A stretch of DNA of 12,211 nucleotides from an uncultured Gammaproteobacteria bacterium (GCA_945787585.1 CALZIG010000164.1:1-12211), one strand, 5' to 3'. Shown: positions 1-7,257, counted from the stretch's first letter. Numbers and translations: made by a program. Notes: a model not told the origin generated them from the sequence alone.

Positions 1-63
1 ATTAAATCATCAGGGTTAGAATATGGCGCAGCCAACAAAATCACAGTATATTCCCTTTTATGA
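1..63 (+). other. Left edge: possible tail of an upstream gene, not identified
   Basis: One frame is open from base 1 to a TGA at 61-63 that overlaps the proC start codon (ATGA). The 20 residues it would encode do not resemble the C-terminus of YggS, the gene that often precedes proC. The open stretch is too short to support a gene. No Shine-Dalgarno sequence is visible just before proC, which would fit translational coupling to an upstream gene, but this is inference. Confidence 0.2.
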
Positions 64-896
64 ACGATAAACGGTACACATTCATTGGCGGCGGCAATAT
101 GGCCCGCAGCCTGATTGGTGGCATGATCAGTGACGGCTGCCCCCCCGAGCAGATTCGAGTCGCCGACCCCAGCGCAGAGCAGTGCCAGCAGTTGACGGCC
201 ACCTTTGGCGTCCACACGGCCACTGCCAATCTCGACGCGCTGCAACAGGCGGACGTCGTCATCCTCGCGGTAAAGCCTCAAGTAATTGAGTCAGTCGCGA
301 ATGAGATCGCAGCGGCCATTCAGCAACAGCAATGCCCCGCCATCTCAATTGCGGCAGGTATCCGCACCCATGACCTGGAACGGTGGCTGGGCGGGAATTG
401 TGCCGTTATTCGTGCGATGCCCAATACGCCAGCACTGGTCGGCAGCGGCGCCACTGCTCTCTTCGCCAATCAGGCCACCACCAGCGATCAACGTAACCTT
501 GCCGAATTTGTTATGCGCGCGGTTGGGCTGACACTATGGCTGGATGATGAACCAATGATGGACGCCGTCACCGCCCTGTCTGGCAGTGGCCCCGCCTACT
601 TTTTTCTATTAATGGAATCCCTGGAGAACGCAGGCTGCAACGCAGGACTATCGCGTGAAACGGCACGCCTGCTCACCCTGCAAACCGCCTTTGGCGCGGC
701 CAAAATGGCACTCGAAAGCAGTGATGATAGTGCAACGTTGCGAAAACGCGTCACCTCACCGGGCGGCACCACCGAGCGCGCCATCGAAATAATGGAGTCA
801 GGTGAATACCAGGCGCTGATCAATAGCGCAGTTCAAGGCGCCAAAGCACGTGCACAAGAATTAGCCGATTTATTAGGACATAACAAAAATGGATAG
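60..896 (+). CDS. proC: Pyrroline-5-carboxylate reductase
   Basis: This enzyme reduces 1-pyrroline-5-carboxylate to L-proline with NAD(P)H, the last step of proline synthesis, in the cytoplasm. The 278-residue product has the family's usual length. It opens with a Rossmann nucleotide-binding motif (GGGNMA, about residues 10-14). The central segment AMPNTPALVG is at about 119-128. The C-terminal dimerisation/substrate domain carries the signature SGSGPAY (174-180) and the conserved VTSPGGTTE (231-239). ATG 60 is the only reasonable start: the frame is closed by a TAA at 3-5, no ATG, GTG or TTG lies between, and the next ATG would remove the Rossmann glycines. There is no clear ribosome binding site. 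The gene overlaps the next gene by 8 bases, so the two are probably co-transcribed. Confidence 0.97.
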   Translation: MNDKRYTFIGGGNMARSLIGGMISDGCPPEQIRVADPSAEQCQQLTATFGVHTATANLDALQQADVVILAVKPQVIESVANEIAAAIQQQQCPAISIAAGIRTHDLERWLGGNCAVIRAMPNTPALVGSGATALFANQATTSDQRNLAEFVMRAVGLTLWLDDEPMMDAVTALSGSGPAYFFLLMESLENAGCNAGLSRETARLLTLQTAFGAAKMALESSDDSATLRKRVTSPGGTTERAIEIMESGEYQALINSAVQGAKARAQELADLLGHNKNG

Positions 897-1464
897 CACT
901 TACCTCAGTAATCCAGCCCTCTACCTGGTCGACGCCGTGTTTGGCCTCTACCTGATTGCCATCATGCTACGCTTTCTGCTACAGCTAGTGCGGGCAAGCT
1001 TTCATAATCCAGTGTGTCAATTCCTGGTCAAAATCACCAATCCACCACTGGTACCGCTGCGACGCATTATTCCCGGCTTTAAAGGGGTGGATGCCGCTTC
1101 GATAATTTTACTCTTTGCCGTGCAGATGAGCGCGTTGATGCTAAAACTGCTGATTGTGGGGGCATCTTTCAGTTTCGTGATACTGATTCCCATCGCCATC
1201 GCTGATCTACTCTCGCTGGCGCTGAATGTCTTTATGGTCGCAATTTTAGTACAGGTCGTGCTGAGCTGGGTTGGACAGGGGGCCTATAATCCACTTATTG
1301 CAACGATCTACTCACTCACAGAGCCCGTGCTTAGCCCTGTTCGGCGCGTCATTCCCCCCATCGCCGGCATGGATCTATCCCCGTTAGTCGTGCTCCTCTC
1401 CATTCCGCTGATTAAAATGCTCGTCATTGCCCCCATCTCAAACCTCGGCAACTTACTCACCTAA
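889..1464 (+). CDS. yggT: YggT family integral membrane protein
   Basis: This is a 191-residue, very hydrophobic inner-membrane protein of the YggT family. It is built as a tandem duplication: each half has hydrophobic helices around a conserved loop, seen as NPPLVPLRRIIPG (about residues 50-62) and EPVLSPVRRVIPP (about 145-157). About four membrane segments are visible. The family's molecular function is not firmly established; links to osmotic stress and to cell division or membrane organisation have been proposed. The start ATG lies inside the proC end (8-base overlap), with an AGGA at 875-878 as a possible ribosome binding site. The proC-yggT pairing is common in proteobacteria, where the gene usually sits in a yggS-proC-yggT cluster. 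A probable terminator follows at once. Confidence 0.93.
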   Translation: MDSTYLSNPALYLVDAVFGLYLIAIMLRFLLQLVRASFHNPVCQFLVKITNPPLVPLRRIIPGFKGVDAASIILLFAVQMSALMLKLLIVGASFSFVILIPIAIADLLSLALNVFMVAILVQVVLSWVGQGAYNPLIATIYSLTEPVLSPVRRVIPPIAGMDLSPLVVLLSIPLIKMLVIAPISNLGNLLT

Positions 1465-1479
1465 GGCCCGCCTCTCGGC

Positions 1480-1515
1480 AAAATGGCGTCCGCCAGTAAA
1501 ATAGACGCATTTTTT
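1480..1515 (+). terminator. Probable rho-independent terminator after yggT
   Basis: AAAATG(G)CGTC at 1480-1490 pairs with GACGCATTTT at 1504-1513, giving about 10 base pairs with one bulged G and a 13-base loop. The 3' arm runs directly into a T tract ending at 1515. It lies 16 bases after the yggT stop, where the proC-yggT transcript would end. The stem is fairly AT-rich, so its strength is uncertain. Confidence 0.6.
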
Positions 1516-1713
1516 ATAAAACAATTCAGTCACTGGCATTATCAGGGTCCATTTTAAAACAAGCGCCTCATTTGACAGCAAAAATAGAAAGCGCTGCACA
1601 ATTTTTTGAAAAAAAGCTCATGCCCAGCAACAAAATTCCGATAGTAGACTGTAACTACAATAAATTTTAGCCATATTAGCCATTACATTAAGGGCAGACT
1701 GGAAAAGGGAAAT
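1516..1713 (+). promoter_or_regulatory. AT-rich leader of the GTPase gene with candidate promoter elements
   Basis: This noncoding stretch of about 200 bases is visibly more AT-rich than the genes beside it. It contains a perfect -35 hexamer TTGACA at 1572-1577, but only a weak partner (CACAAT, 1597-1602) at a long 19-base spacing. A good -10 hexamer, TACAAT, is at 1656-1661 without a good -35. Two copies of TTAGCCAT lie head to tail at 1667-1674 and 1676-1683, just before the gene. GGGA at about 1705-1709 could serve as a ribosome binding site. A promoter here is expected because a terminator precedes it, but its exact position is not settled. Confidence 0.35.
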
Positions 1714-3684
1714 ATGTCCACAAACGCTTTGGATATCAAAGAGGCGCTACAGCAAGATCGCTTCAGCAGCCAGATGGAGGCCTTTGCTCAGTGGAAAACT
1801 GAGCTCGTGCAGACCATTAGAAGTTATCAGGAATGGCTCAGTCAAAATGACAAAAGCAGCCCTGAAATTGAGTTACGGATCTTTGATGCGCTGAAAGCAC
1901 TCGATTCCGATAATCTCAATATCGCCTTTGTCGCTGAATTCTCACGCGGCAAGACGGAGCTCATCAACGCCATTTTCTTTGCTAACTATGGTCGCCGCCT
2001 ACTCCCTTCCGAGGCAGGGCGAACCACGATGTGCCCCACAGAACTTTTTTACGATAAAAACAAACAACAGTCGTTTATCAAACTACTGCCAATCGAAACG
2101 CGCCTCAGTGATGCCAGCCTTTCAGAACTCAAAAATGAAGAGAGCTACTGGACGATATTGCCACTCGATATCGATTCCCCTGACCAGATGGCAGAGGCAT
2201 TCAAGGAAGTCGTCAAGACAAAAGACGTTCCGATAGATGAGGCCGAAAAGCTAGGACTCTACTGTGAAGAGCTCCATGGTGGTGATGATGAAACACCGCC
2301 ACCAGAAAAAATCGAAATTCCGATGTGGCGCCATGCCCTGATCAGTTTCCCACACCCATTACTACAGCAGGGACTTGTGATTCTGGATACCCCAGGGCTC
2401 AACGCCCTTGGCAGCGAACCAGAACTGACCCTCAACATGCTACCGAGTGCCCAGGCAGTGTTCTTTATTCTCTCTGCCGACACCGGGGTTACCAAGAGTG
2501 ATCTCGATATGTGGAAAAACCACATCACGGCCTTCCGCGACAAGAAACAGAGTGGGCTAGTGGCAGTGCTCAATAAGATCGACATTCTCTGGGATGAAAT
2601 GAAACAACCGGATGAAGTCATCGCTTCAATCGAAGAACAACGCAGAACCAGTGCCACCATGCTGGGTATTGACGCGAGCAGCGTCTATCCGGTTTCAGCA
2701 CAGAAAGCCTTGCTTGCCAAGACCAAAAAAAACCAGGCATTACTTGAGCAGAGTAATCTCCTCGAGCTTGAATCACTGCTTGCCAACGAAATCCTGCCAA
2801 CAAAACAGCAGGTCATCTGGAACAGTATTATTGTCGGTCTCGACCAATCTATCAACAACACCTACGGACCCATTGCTGGGCAACTACAGGACCTCAACAA
2901 GCAACGAGAACAACTCGAAGCACTACGCGGCAAGAATGAAGATGTCGTACAACAGTTACTGCAAAAAGCAAAAGAGCAGAAGGTCGCCTATTACGAAAGT
3001 GTGAAAAACTTTCAGGCCAGCCGACGCCGCCTTGCCACTCAGGCCAAGGTGATGTTCAACACCCTCGGAATGGACGCAATCGATGTCATCATCGATAAAA
3101 CACGGCACGATATGTCTGGTAGCTGGACCACGAATGGCATGAAAAATGGCATGACGCTCTTCTTCGAAAGCTCACGAGAGGCGATGCAGATTGCAGAGCG
3201 ACACTCGGATGAGATCCATAAACTGATCGAGTCTATCTATAAAAAATTCCACGATGAACATGGACTCAAAATTCATAAAGCGCCCAAGTTTAATATTCAG
3301 TCACACATATCTGAACTGGACCAACTCGCGATTAAGGCAGAGGAATTTCGTAACAGCCCAATCTCTACCATGGCCGAACAAAGTTTTGTGGTTAAAAAGT
3401 TTTTTATCTCACTCGTCAGCCATGTACGAAACACCTTTGGTAATTCTAATCGTGAAGCCGACGCATGGCTCAAAGAACTCATTAATCCACTTGTCATCCA
3501 GATTCAGGAAAAACGGACCAGTATCGACAAATACATGGAGACATTAAGCAAGATTAAGGCATCGAAAAATAATCTGGAAGGCCAACTCAAACTATTAAAT
3601 GAAGAGCTAGCGCAGTTAGAGACACAAACAGCCTCGCTTGAAGCGATGCGCAAAACACTCAACAACTGTACCCCACCAGAATAA
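1714..3684 (+). CDS. Dynamin-like large GTPase of unknown role
   Basis: This is a 656-residue protein with an N-terminal GTPase domain. G1 is AEFSRGKT (residues 74-81), a P-loop whose usual first Gly is Ala. The G2 region is GRTTMCPTE (102-110). G3 is DTPG (225-228), preceded by a hydrophobic strand, and G4 is NKID (287-290). The large G domain with a roughly 110-residue insertion between G2 and G3, and the long helical remainder, match the bacterial dynamin-like/CrfC-type superfamily. The last 60 or so residues are strongly coiled-coil-like (Leu/Glu/Lys/Gln-rich). No convincing membrane helix or signal peptide is visible, so it is probably cytoplasmic or peripheral to the membrane. Bacterial dynamin-like proteins have been tied to membrane remodelling, chromosome positioning and phage defence; nothing here chooses among these. 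It stands alone in its own transcription unit, without the paired second dynamin gene seen in some such systems. Confidence 0.8.
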   Translation: MSTNALDIKEALQQDRFSSQMEAFAQWKTELVQTIRSYQEWLSQNDKSSPEIELRIFDALKALDSDNLNIAFVAEFSRGKTELINAIFFANYGRRLLPSEAGRTTMCPTELFYDKNKQQSFIKLLPIETRLSDASLSELKNEESYWTILPLDIDSPDQMAEAFKEVVKTKDVPIDEAEKLGLYCEELHGGDDETPPPEKIEIPMWRHALISFPHPLLQQGLVILDTPGLNALGSEPELTLNMLPSAQAVFFILSADTGVTKSDLDMWKNHITAFRDKKQSGLVAVLNKIDILWDEMKQPDEVIASIEEQRRTSATMLGIDASSVYPVSAQKALLAKTKKNQALLEQSNLLELESLLANEILPTKQQVIWNSIIVGLDQSINNTYGPIAGQLQDLNKQREQLEALRGKNEDVVQQLLQKAKEQKVAYYESVKNFQASRRRLATQAKVMFNTLGMDAIDVIIDKTRHDMSGSWTTNGMKNGMTLFFESSREAMQIAERHSDEIHKLIESIYKKFHDEHGLKIHKAPKFNIQSHISELDQLAIKAEEFRNSPISTMAEQSFVVKKFFISLVSHVRNTFGNSNREADAWLKELINPLVIQIQEKRTSIDKYMETLSKIKASKNNLEGQLKLLNEELAQLETQTASLEAMRKTLNNCTPPE

Positions 3685-3703
3685 CCCCACATCAACAATA
3701 ATA

Positions 3704-3734
3704 TCGCCTCACCCTCATGGGGCGAGCACATTTT
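3704..3734 (+). terminator. Weak hairpin after the GTPase gene
   Basis: TCGCC at 3704-3708 pairs with GGCGA at 3721-3725, with a possible inner CC/GG pair, and a short T run (TTTT, 3731-3734) follows five bases later. It sits about 20 bases after the GTPase stop. The stem is short and the T run weak, so termination here is only a possibility. Confidence 0.3.
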
Positions 3735-3746
3735 CCCAAACAATCA

Positions 3747-3784
3747 TTTACCGCTTCTACCCTGATGGTTACAATGAACATTGT
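3747..3784 (+). promoter_or_regulatory. Candidate pyrE promoter with overlapping palindrome
   Basis: TTTACC (3747-3752) and TACAAT (3770-3775) are separated by 17 bases and resemble sigma-70 -35 and -10 elements. They are 33 bases upstream of the pyrE start. An inverted repeat, ACAATG-AA-CATTGT (3771-3784), begins within the -10 element and could be an operator. Downstream, AGGAAG at 3799-3804 is a good ribosome binding site for pyrE. The matches were made by eye. Confidence 0.4.
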
Positions 3785-3808
3785 CACCTTTGAAGGATAG
3801 GAAGTAAG

Positions 3809-4453
3809 ATGCAGGACTACCAGCGCGACTTTATTGATTTTGTCATCGACAGCGGTGTACTCCGCTTTGGTGAGTTCACATTAAAATCAGGGCGTATCAG
3901 CCCCTACTTTTTCAACAGCGGCCTGTTCAATACCGGCGCAACGATCTCGCGCCTCGGCCAGTACTATGCCGCCGCTATCGTGGCCGACAATGTCGCACTC
4001 GACATGTTGTACGGCCCTGCATATAAAGGGATTCCGCTGGCGGTGGCCACCGTGATTGCTCTACAGGAACAACATCAACGTGACATTCCTTTCGCCTTCA
4101 ATCGCAAAGAGGCCAAAGACCACGGAGAAGGCGGCATGATCGTCGGCGCTGCGTTAGCGGGCAAAGTGCTGGTGATCGATGATGTCATCTCAGCAGGCAC
4201 CTCAGTGCGTGAATCTGTTGCCATCATCAACAATGCAGGTGCGTCGATGGCGGGGGTGGCAATCGCGCTGGATCGCCAGGAAAGAGGCCAGGGCGATACC
4301 TCCGCTATTCTGGAAATCCAGCAGCAGCACGGCATTAAAGTCACCAGCATTGCCAACCTCTCAACATTACTCGACTATCTCAGCGAGAAACCACAGCAGG
4401 CCGATACGCTGGCACGTATCCGTGATTATCAGGCCCAGTATGGTTGCGCCTAA
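3809..4453 (+). CDS. pyrE: Orotate phosphoribosyltransferase
   Basis: This enzyme transfers the phosphoribosyl group from PRPP to orotate, giving orotidine 5'-monophosphate in de novo pyrimidine synthesis. The 214 residues match the usual length of the proteobacterial enzyme. The N-terminal segment with [17 protein letters not shown] (about 20-36) is typical of the family. The catalytic loop [11 protein letters not shown] (99-109) carries the conserved Lys/Asp/His residues. The PRPP-binding signature [13 protein letters not shown] is at 120-132. The start is well placed behind AGGAAG. A candidate promoter with a palindrome lies upstream. The next gene, a DUF3108 protein, follows within about 10 bases or overlaps the pyrE end, so the two are likely co-transcribed. 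Confidence 0.97.
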   Translation: MQDYQRDFIDFVIDSGVLRFGEFTLKSGRISPYFFNSGLFNTGATISRLGQYYAAAIVADNVALDMLYGPAYKGIPLAVATVIALQEQHQRDIPFAFNRKEAKDHGEGGMIVGAALAGKVLVIDDVISAGTSVRESVAIINNAGASMAGVAIALDRQERGQGDTSAILEIQQQHGIKVTSIANLSTLLDYLSEKPQQADTLARIRDYQAQYGCA

Positions 4454-4463
4454 TAACAAACGA

Positions 4464-5210
4464 ATGAATCAAATGAGCCGACTCGTACGCTATGCCGCGA
4501 ACGCCCTGCTGGGGGGCTGCCTACTGGCCACGGCCCCGCTCTATGCCGAACCCGAACCGATGCTTCCTGTCTTTACGGCTCACTATGAGCTGCTGCGCAA
4601 TGGCAATATGAAAGTAGGTGAAGTGAAACGCACCACGACAATCGCAGAAAATGGCATTATTACCTTTGAATCTAACTCCAAAACCACCGGACTGGCCGCG
4701 CTCTTTATCAAAGACAAAATCAGCGAGCGCACCACCTTTGTGCTTGATGGCAATACTATTCAGCCGCAGCACTATCTCTATGACCGTAATGGCGGAAAGC
4801 GCTCACTTGTCGTTAACCTCAATTTTGACTGGCCCAATAAAAGCGTAACAAGCACCGTTAATGAAACGCCATTACAGATGTCAATATCAGCGGGCACACA
4901 AGATAAGCTATCCTATCAATTGCAGTTAATGCTCGACCTGCAAGCAGGGTTCACCACTTTTGACTACCCTGTTGCCGATGAGGACACGGTAAAAACATAC
5001 CGTTTTACGCTCCTGGGTGAAGAGACCATCAAAACCCCGATGGGAAATATCGCCACCATCAAACTCAAACGCGAGCGGGCTGCAGGCAGCAAACGCAACA
5101 CCACTATCTGGTTCGCTAAATCGCTACGTTATCTGCCGGTGCGTATAACACAGGGCAAGAGTGATGATGAATTCATCATGCTCGAAATTAAAAAAGTCGA
5201 AGGGCTCTAA
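4464..5210 (+). CDS. DUF3108 domain exported protein
   Basis: This is a protein of about 248 residues with an N-terminal export signal: basic start (SRLVRYAAN), hydrophobic core, and a likely signal peptidase I site after LYA (about residue 27). The core contains LGGC, which looks a little like a lipobox, but the Ala-x-Ala-type site seems better. The mature part fits DUF3108: an opening FTAHYELLRNGNMKVGEV, a central beta-rich region, and a closing LRYLPVRITQ...DDEFIMLEI. The family is periplasmic or envelope-associated and its role is unknown. The frame stays open far upstream inside pyrE, but the signal peptide fixes the start at ATG 4440, 4464 or 4473. I chose 4464; 4440 would overlap pyrE by 14 bases. 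None has a strong ribosome binding site, consistent with coupling to pyrE. It ends 23 bases before the dcd stop on the opposite strand, with no obvious terminator between. Confidence 0.85.
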   Translation: MNQMSRLVRYAANALLGGCLLATAPLYAEPEPMLPVFTAHYELLRNGNMKVGEVKRTTTIAENGIITFESNSKTTGLAALFIKDKISERTTFVLDGNTIQPQHYLYDRNGGKRSLVVNLNFDWPNKSVTSTVNETPLQMSISAGTQDKLSYQLQLMLDLQAGFTTFDYPVADEDTVKTYRFTLLGEETIKTPMGNIATIKLKRERAAGSKRNTTIWFAKSLRYLPVRITQGKSDDEFIMLEIKKVEGL

Positions 5211-5233
5211 CTCAAACGGCTAAAGCACCTGGC

Positions 5234-5800
5234 TCAAGTCTTTGGCAGCGTCACACCCTGCTGTCCCTGATACTTACCCCCGCGATCCTTGTACGACACT
5301 TCGCACACTTCATCGGACTCAAAAAAGAGTACCTGAGCCACCCCTTCGTTGGCGTAGATCTTCGCCGGCAGTGGCGGGGTATTAGAAAACTCGAGCGTTA
5401 CATGCCCTTCCCACTCCGGTTCAAACGGCGTGACATTCACAATAATGCCGCAGCGTGCATAGGTTGATTTGCCCAGACAGATGGTCAGCACACTGCGCGG
5501 AATACGGAAATACTCCACAGTACGTGCCAACGCAAATGAGTTTGGCGGGATGATACAGACATCAGACTTCACATCGACAAAACTGTTTTCATCAAAATTT
5601 TTGGGGTCAACAATCGCCGAATTAATATTGGTGAAGATCTTGAATTCATCCGAACAACGGATATCGTAGCCGTAGCTCGATGTGCCGTATGACACTATTC
5701 GTCCTTTTTCATTCTCCCTCACCTGCCCCGCTTCATAAGGCTCAATCATGCCGTGCGCTTCGGCCATCCGGCGGATCCACTTATCAGACTTGATACTCAT
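5234..5800 (-). CDS. dcd: dCTP deaminase
   Basis: This enzyme deaminates dCTP to dUTP, feeding dTTP synthesis through dUTPase and thymidylate synthase. The 188-residue product closely resembles the pseudomonad-type Dcd along its length. The nucleotide-binding segment GKSTYARCG is at 110-118. [12 protein letters not shown] (129-140) contains the catalytic Glu at about 137. The C-terminus, rich in Gly and ending VTLPKT, is a normal full-length end. The gene stops with TGA, which matters for judging the TGA inside metG. It is downstream of apbC on the same strand with a 79-base gap and may be co-transcribed with it. No clear ribosome binding site was seen at the start. It converges with the DUF3108 gene. 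Confidence 0.97.
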   Translation of the reverse strand: MSIKSDKWIRRMAEAHGMIEPYEAGQVRENEKGRIVSYGTSSYGYDIRCSDEFKIFTNINSAIVDPKNFDENSFVDVKSDVCIIPPNSFALARTVEYFRIPRSVLTICLGKSTYARCGIIVNVTPFEPEWEGHVTLEFSNTPPLPAKIYANEGVAQVLFFESDEVCEVSYKDRGGKYQGQQGVTLPKT

Positions 5801-5842
5801 CTCGTTATCTCTGTTTATTGATTTATAATTGGGTGAAAAAAA

Positions 5843-5872
5843 GCAACCCCAAAGCTATCCCGGCGCTACCCC
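5843..5872 (-). repeat. Three 11-bp-phased short repeats between apbC and dcd
   Basis: On the plus strand GCAACCCC (5843-5850), GCTATCCC (5854-5861) and GCTACCCC (5865-5872) recur with an exact 11-base period, about one turn of the helix. On the minus strand, the coding direction here, they read GGGGTAGC, GGGATAGC and GGGGTTGC followed by a T run. They lie in the 79-base spacer upstream of dcd. They could be a protein-binding site or chance; there is no known match. Confidence 0.3.
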
Positions 5873-5879
5873 AGCACTA

Positions 5880-6971
5880 TCAGGTATTCTGTATCACGAT
5901 ATTCGGAAATGCAGTGCTGTAGTCCTTCGACTGCAACGACAACCCCGCCGCCACACGGCGCGCAATCTCACGATAATTCTGCGCAATCACACCCTCAGGA
6001 TCGGCCACGACACTGGGGTGACCACCATCTGCATTTTCACGAATCGTGATATCCAGCGGCAGTGAACCCAGCAGCTCAATGCCATAATCAGCCGCCATGC
6101 GTTCCCCTCCGCCCGCGCCAAAGATGTGCTCTTCATGACCACACTTAGAACAGATATGGGTGCTCATATTTTCAATCACACCCAGCACCGGCACCTCAAC
6201 CTTCTCAAACATCTTCAGCGCCTTGCGTGCATCCAGCAGTGCAATGTCCTGCGGCGTGGTGACGATGACCGATGCACTCACCGGAATCTTCTGCGCTAGC
6301 GTCAACTGCACATCACCGGTACCCGGCGGCAAGTCAATCACCAGATAATCGAGATTGTCCCAGTTGGTATCATTCAACAACTGCTCCAGCGCCTGCGTCA
6401 CCATCGGGCCGCGCCATATCATCGGATTGTCCTCTTCGATCATGTAGCCGATCGACATCGACTGAAGGCCGTGGCACACCACCGGCGTCATCGTCTTGCC
6501 ATCTTCGGTCTGCGGCTTCTCTTTAGCCCCCAGCATACGCGGCTGGCTCGGTCCGTAGATATCGGCATCGAGAATCCCCACCCGCGCCCCCTCAGCCGCC
6601 AGCGCCAGCGCCAGATTCACCGATGTGGTCGACTTCCCCACCCCGCCCTTACCGGAGGCGACGGCAATAATATTCTTGATCTGCTTATGCGGCTTGATGC
6701 CGCGCTGCACCGTGTGGCTGATAATCTTGCTACCGATCTCGATCACCACATCCGAAATACCCTCAAGCGCCACCACCTGATCACGCAGCGCCTGCGCCAA
6801 CGTCTCCACATAACCCGCTGCGGGGAAACCCAGTTCGATCTTCAACGAAACACGACCGCCATCGATAGCGATATCCTTCACTGCCGAGGCACTCACCAGA
6901 TCGCTCTTTAAATAGGGACAGATATACCCCTTGATCGCCATCTCTACCTGCAATTGTGAAATTTCAGCCAT
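5880..6971 (-). CDS. apbC: Mrp/ApbC family iron-sulfur cluster carrier ATPase
   Basis: This is a cytoplasmic P-loop ATPase of the Mrp/Nbp35/ApbC family that binds and delivers 4Fe-4S clusters to apo-proteins. The product has 363 residues. An N-terminal MIP18-like domain covers about residues 1-90. The deviant Walker A GKGGVGKST is at 107-115. The segment DADIYGPSQPRMLG follows at about 135-148, and the Walker B region DLPPGTGD is at about 213-220. The cluster-ligand pair CSKC is at 274-277. The frame is open to a GTG at 6983, but that GTG overlaps the only good ribosome binding site (GAGGAG on the minus strand), so ATG 6971 is preferred. It ends with TGA. It is divergent from metG, as mrp and metG are in Escherichia coli, with a transposon-like insertion in the shared spacer. 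Confidence 0.95.
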   Translation of the reverse strand: MAEISQLQVEMAIKGYICPYLKSDLVSASAVKDIAIDGGRVSLKIELGFPAAGYVETLAQALRDQVVALEGISDVVIEIGSKIISHTVQRGIKPHKQIKNIIAVASGKGGVGKSTTSVNLALALAAEGARVGILDADIYGPSQPRMLGAKEKPQTEDGKTMTPVVCHGLQSMSIGYMIEEDNPMIWRGPMVTQALEQLLNDTNWDNLDYLVIDLPPGTGDVQLTLAQKIPVSASVIVTTPQDIALLDARKALKMFEKVEVPVLGVIENMSTHICSKCGHEEHIFGAGGGERMAADYGIELLGSLPLDITIRENADGGHPSVVADPEGVIAQNYREIARRVAAGLSLQSKDYSTAFPNIVIQNT

Positions 6972-7067
6972 CGCTACACCCACTCCTCAAATATCAACTC
7001 AAAACAAAACGCGCATTCTAACGCAAATTGCAACGCTCATCAGCCTACCAGTTTATAGGGGATTAGC

Positions 7068-7235
7068 TTTAGGAGCCTCTGATTAATTCTGGGCGGATAG
7101 TGATGAGAGTCAAAATATTCAAATGCAAGGCGCTAATCGAAAGGAATAGCGGGCCTATTGCTAAGATTAGCAACGCAGCAGTTGGATATTTTGGACTCAT
7201 CGCTACCGTTCATGAATTAATCAGAGGTTCCTTTA
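7068..7235. mobile_element. MITE-like element with terminal inverted repeats and 4-bp target duplication
   Basis: The element itself is 7072-7231 (160 bp). Its ends, GGAGCCTCTGATTAATTC (7072-7089) and GAATTAATCAGAGGTTCC (7214-7231), are 18-bp inverted repeats with one mismatch. Both sides are flanked by TTTA (7068-7071 and 7232-7235), which looks like a 4-bp target-site duplication. The interior continues the symmetry imperfectly: motifs such as GATGAG, CAAAATAT and GCTAATC occur in inverted order on the two arms, so the whole element is one long imperfect palindrome. Near the centre TTGCTAA-GA-TTAGCAA (7158-7173) is a compact hairpin. It has no coding capacity and would need a transposase supplied elsewhere. 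A 4-bp duplication fits, for example, IS5-type transposases, but that assignment is only a guess. Confidence 0.75.
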
Positions 7236-7257
7236 CTATTTGAATCCAGCGCGTAAC

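Noticed and set aside
1..63. Tail of yggS before proC
   Set aside because: The open stretch does not resemble the YggS C-terminus and is only 20 codons long.
4179..4463. Long N-terminal extension of the DUF3108 protein inside pyrE
   Set aside because: The extension is the shadow of pyrE in another frame; the signal peptide places the true start at 4440-4473.
6471..6911. Open frame on the plus strand opposite apbC
   Set aside because: Its Arg/His-rich translation is the shadow of a strongly supported conserved gene and resembles no family.
6972..6983. GTG 6983 as the apbC start
   Set aside because: This GTG overlaps the only good ribosome binding site, and the downstream ATG gives a normal family start.
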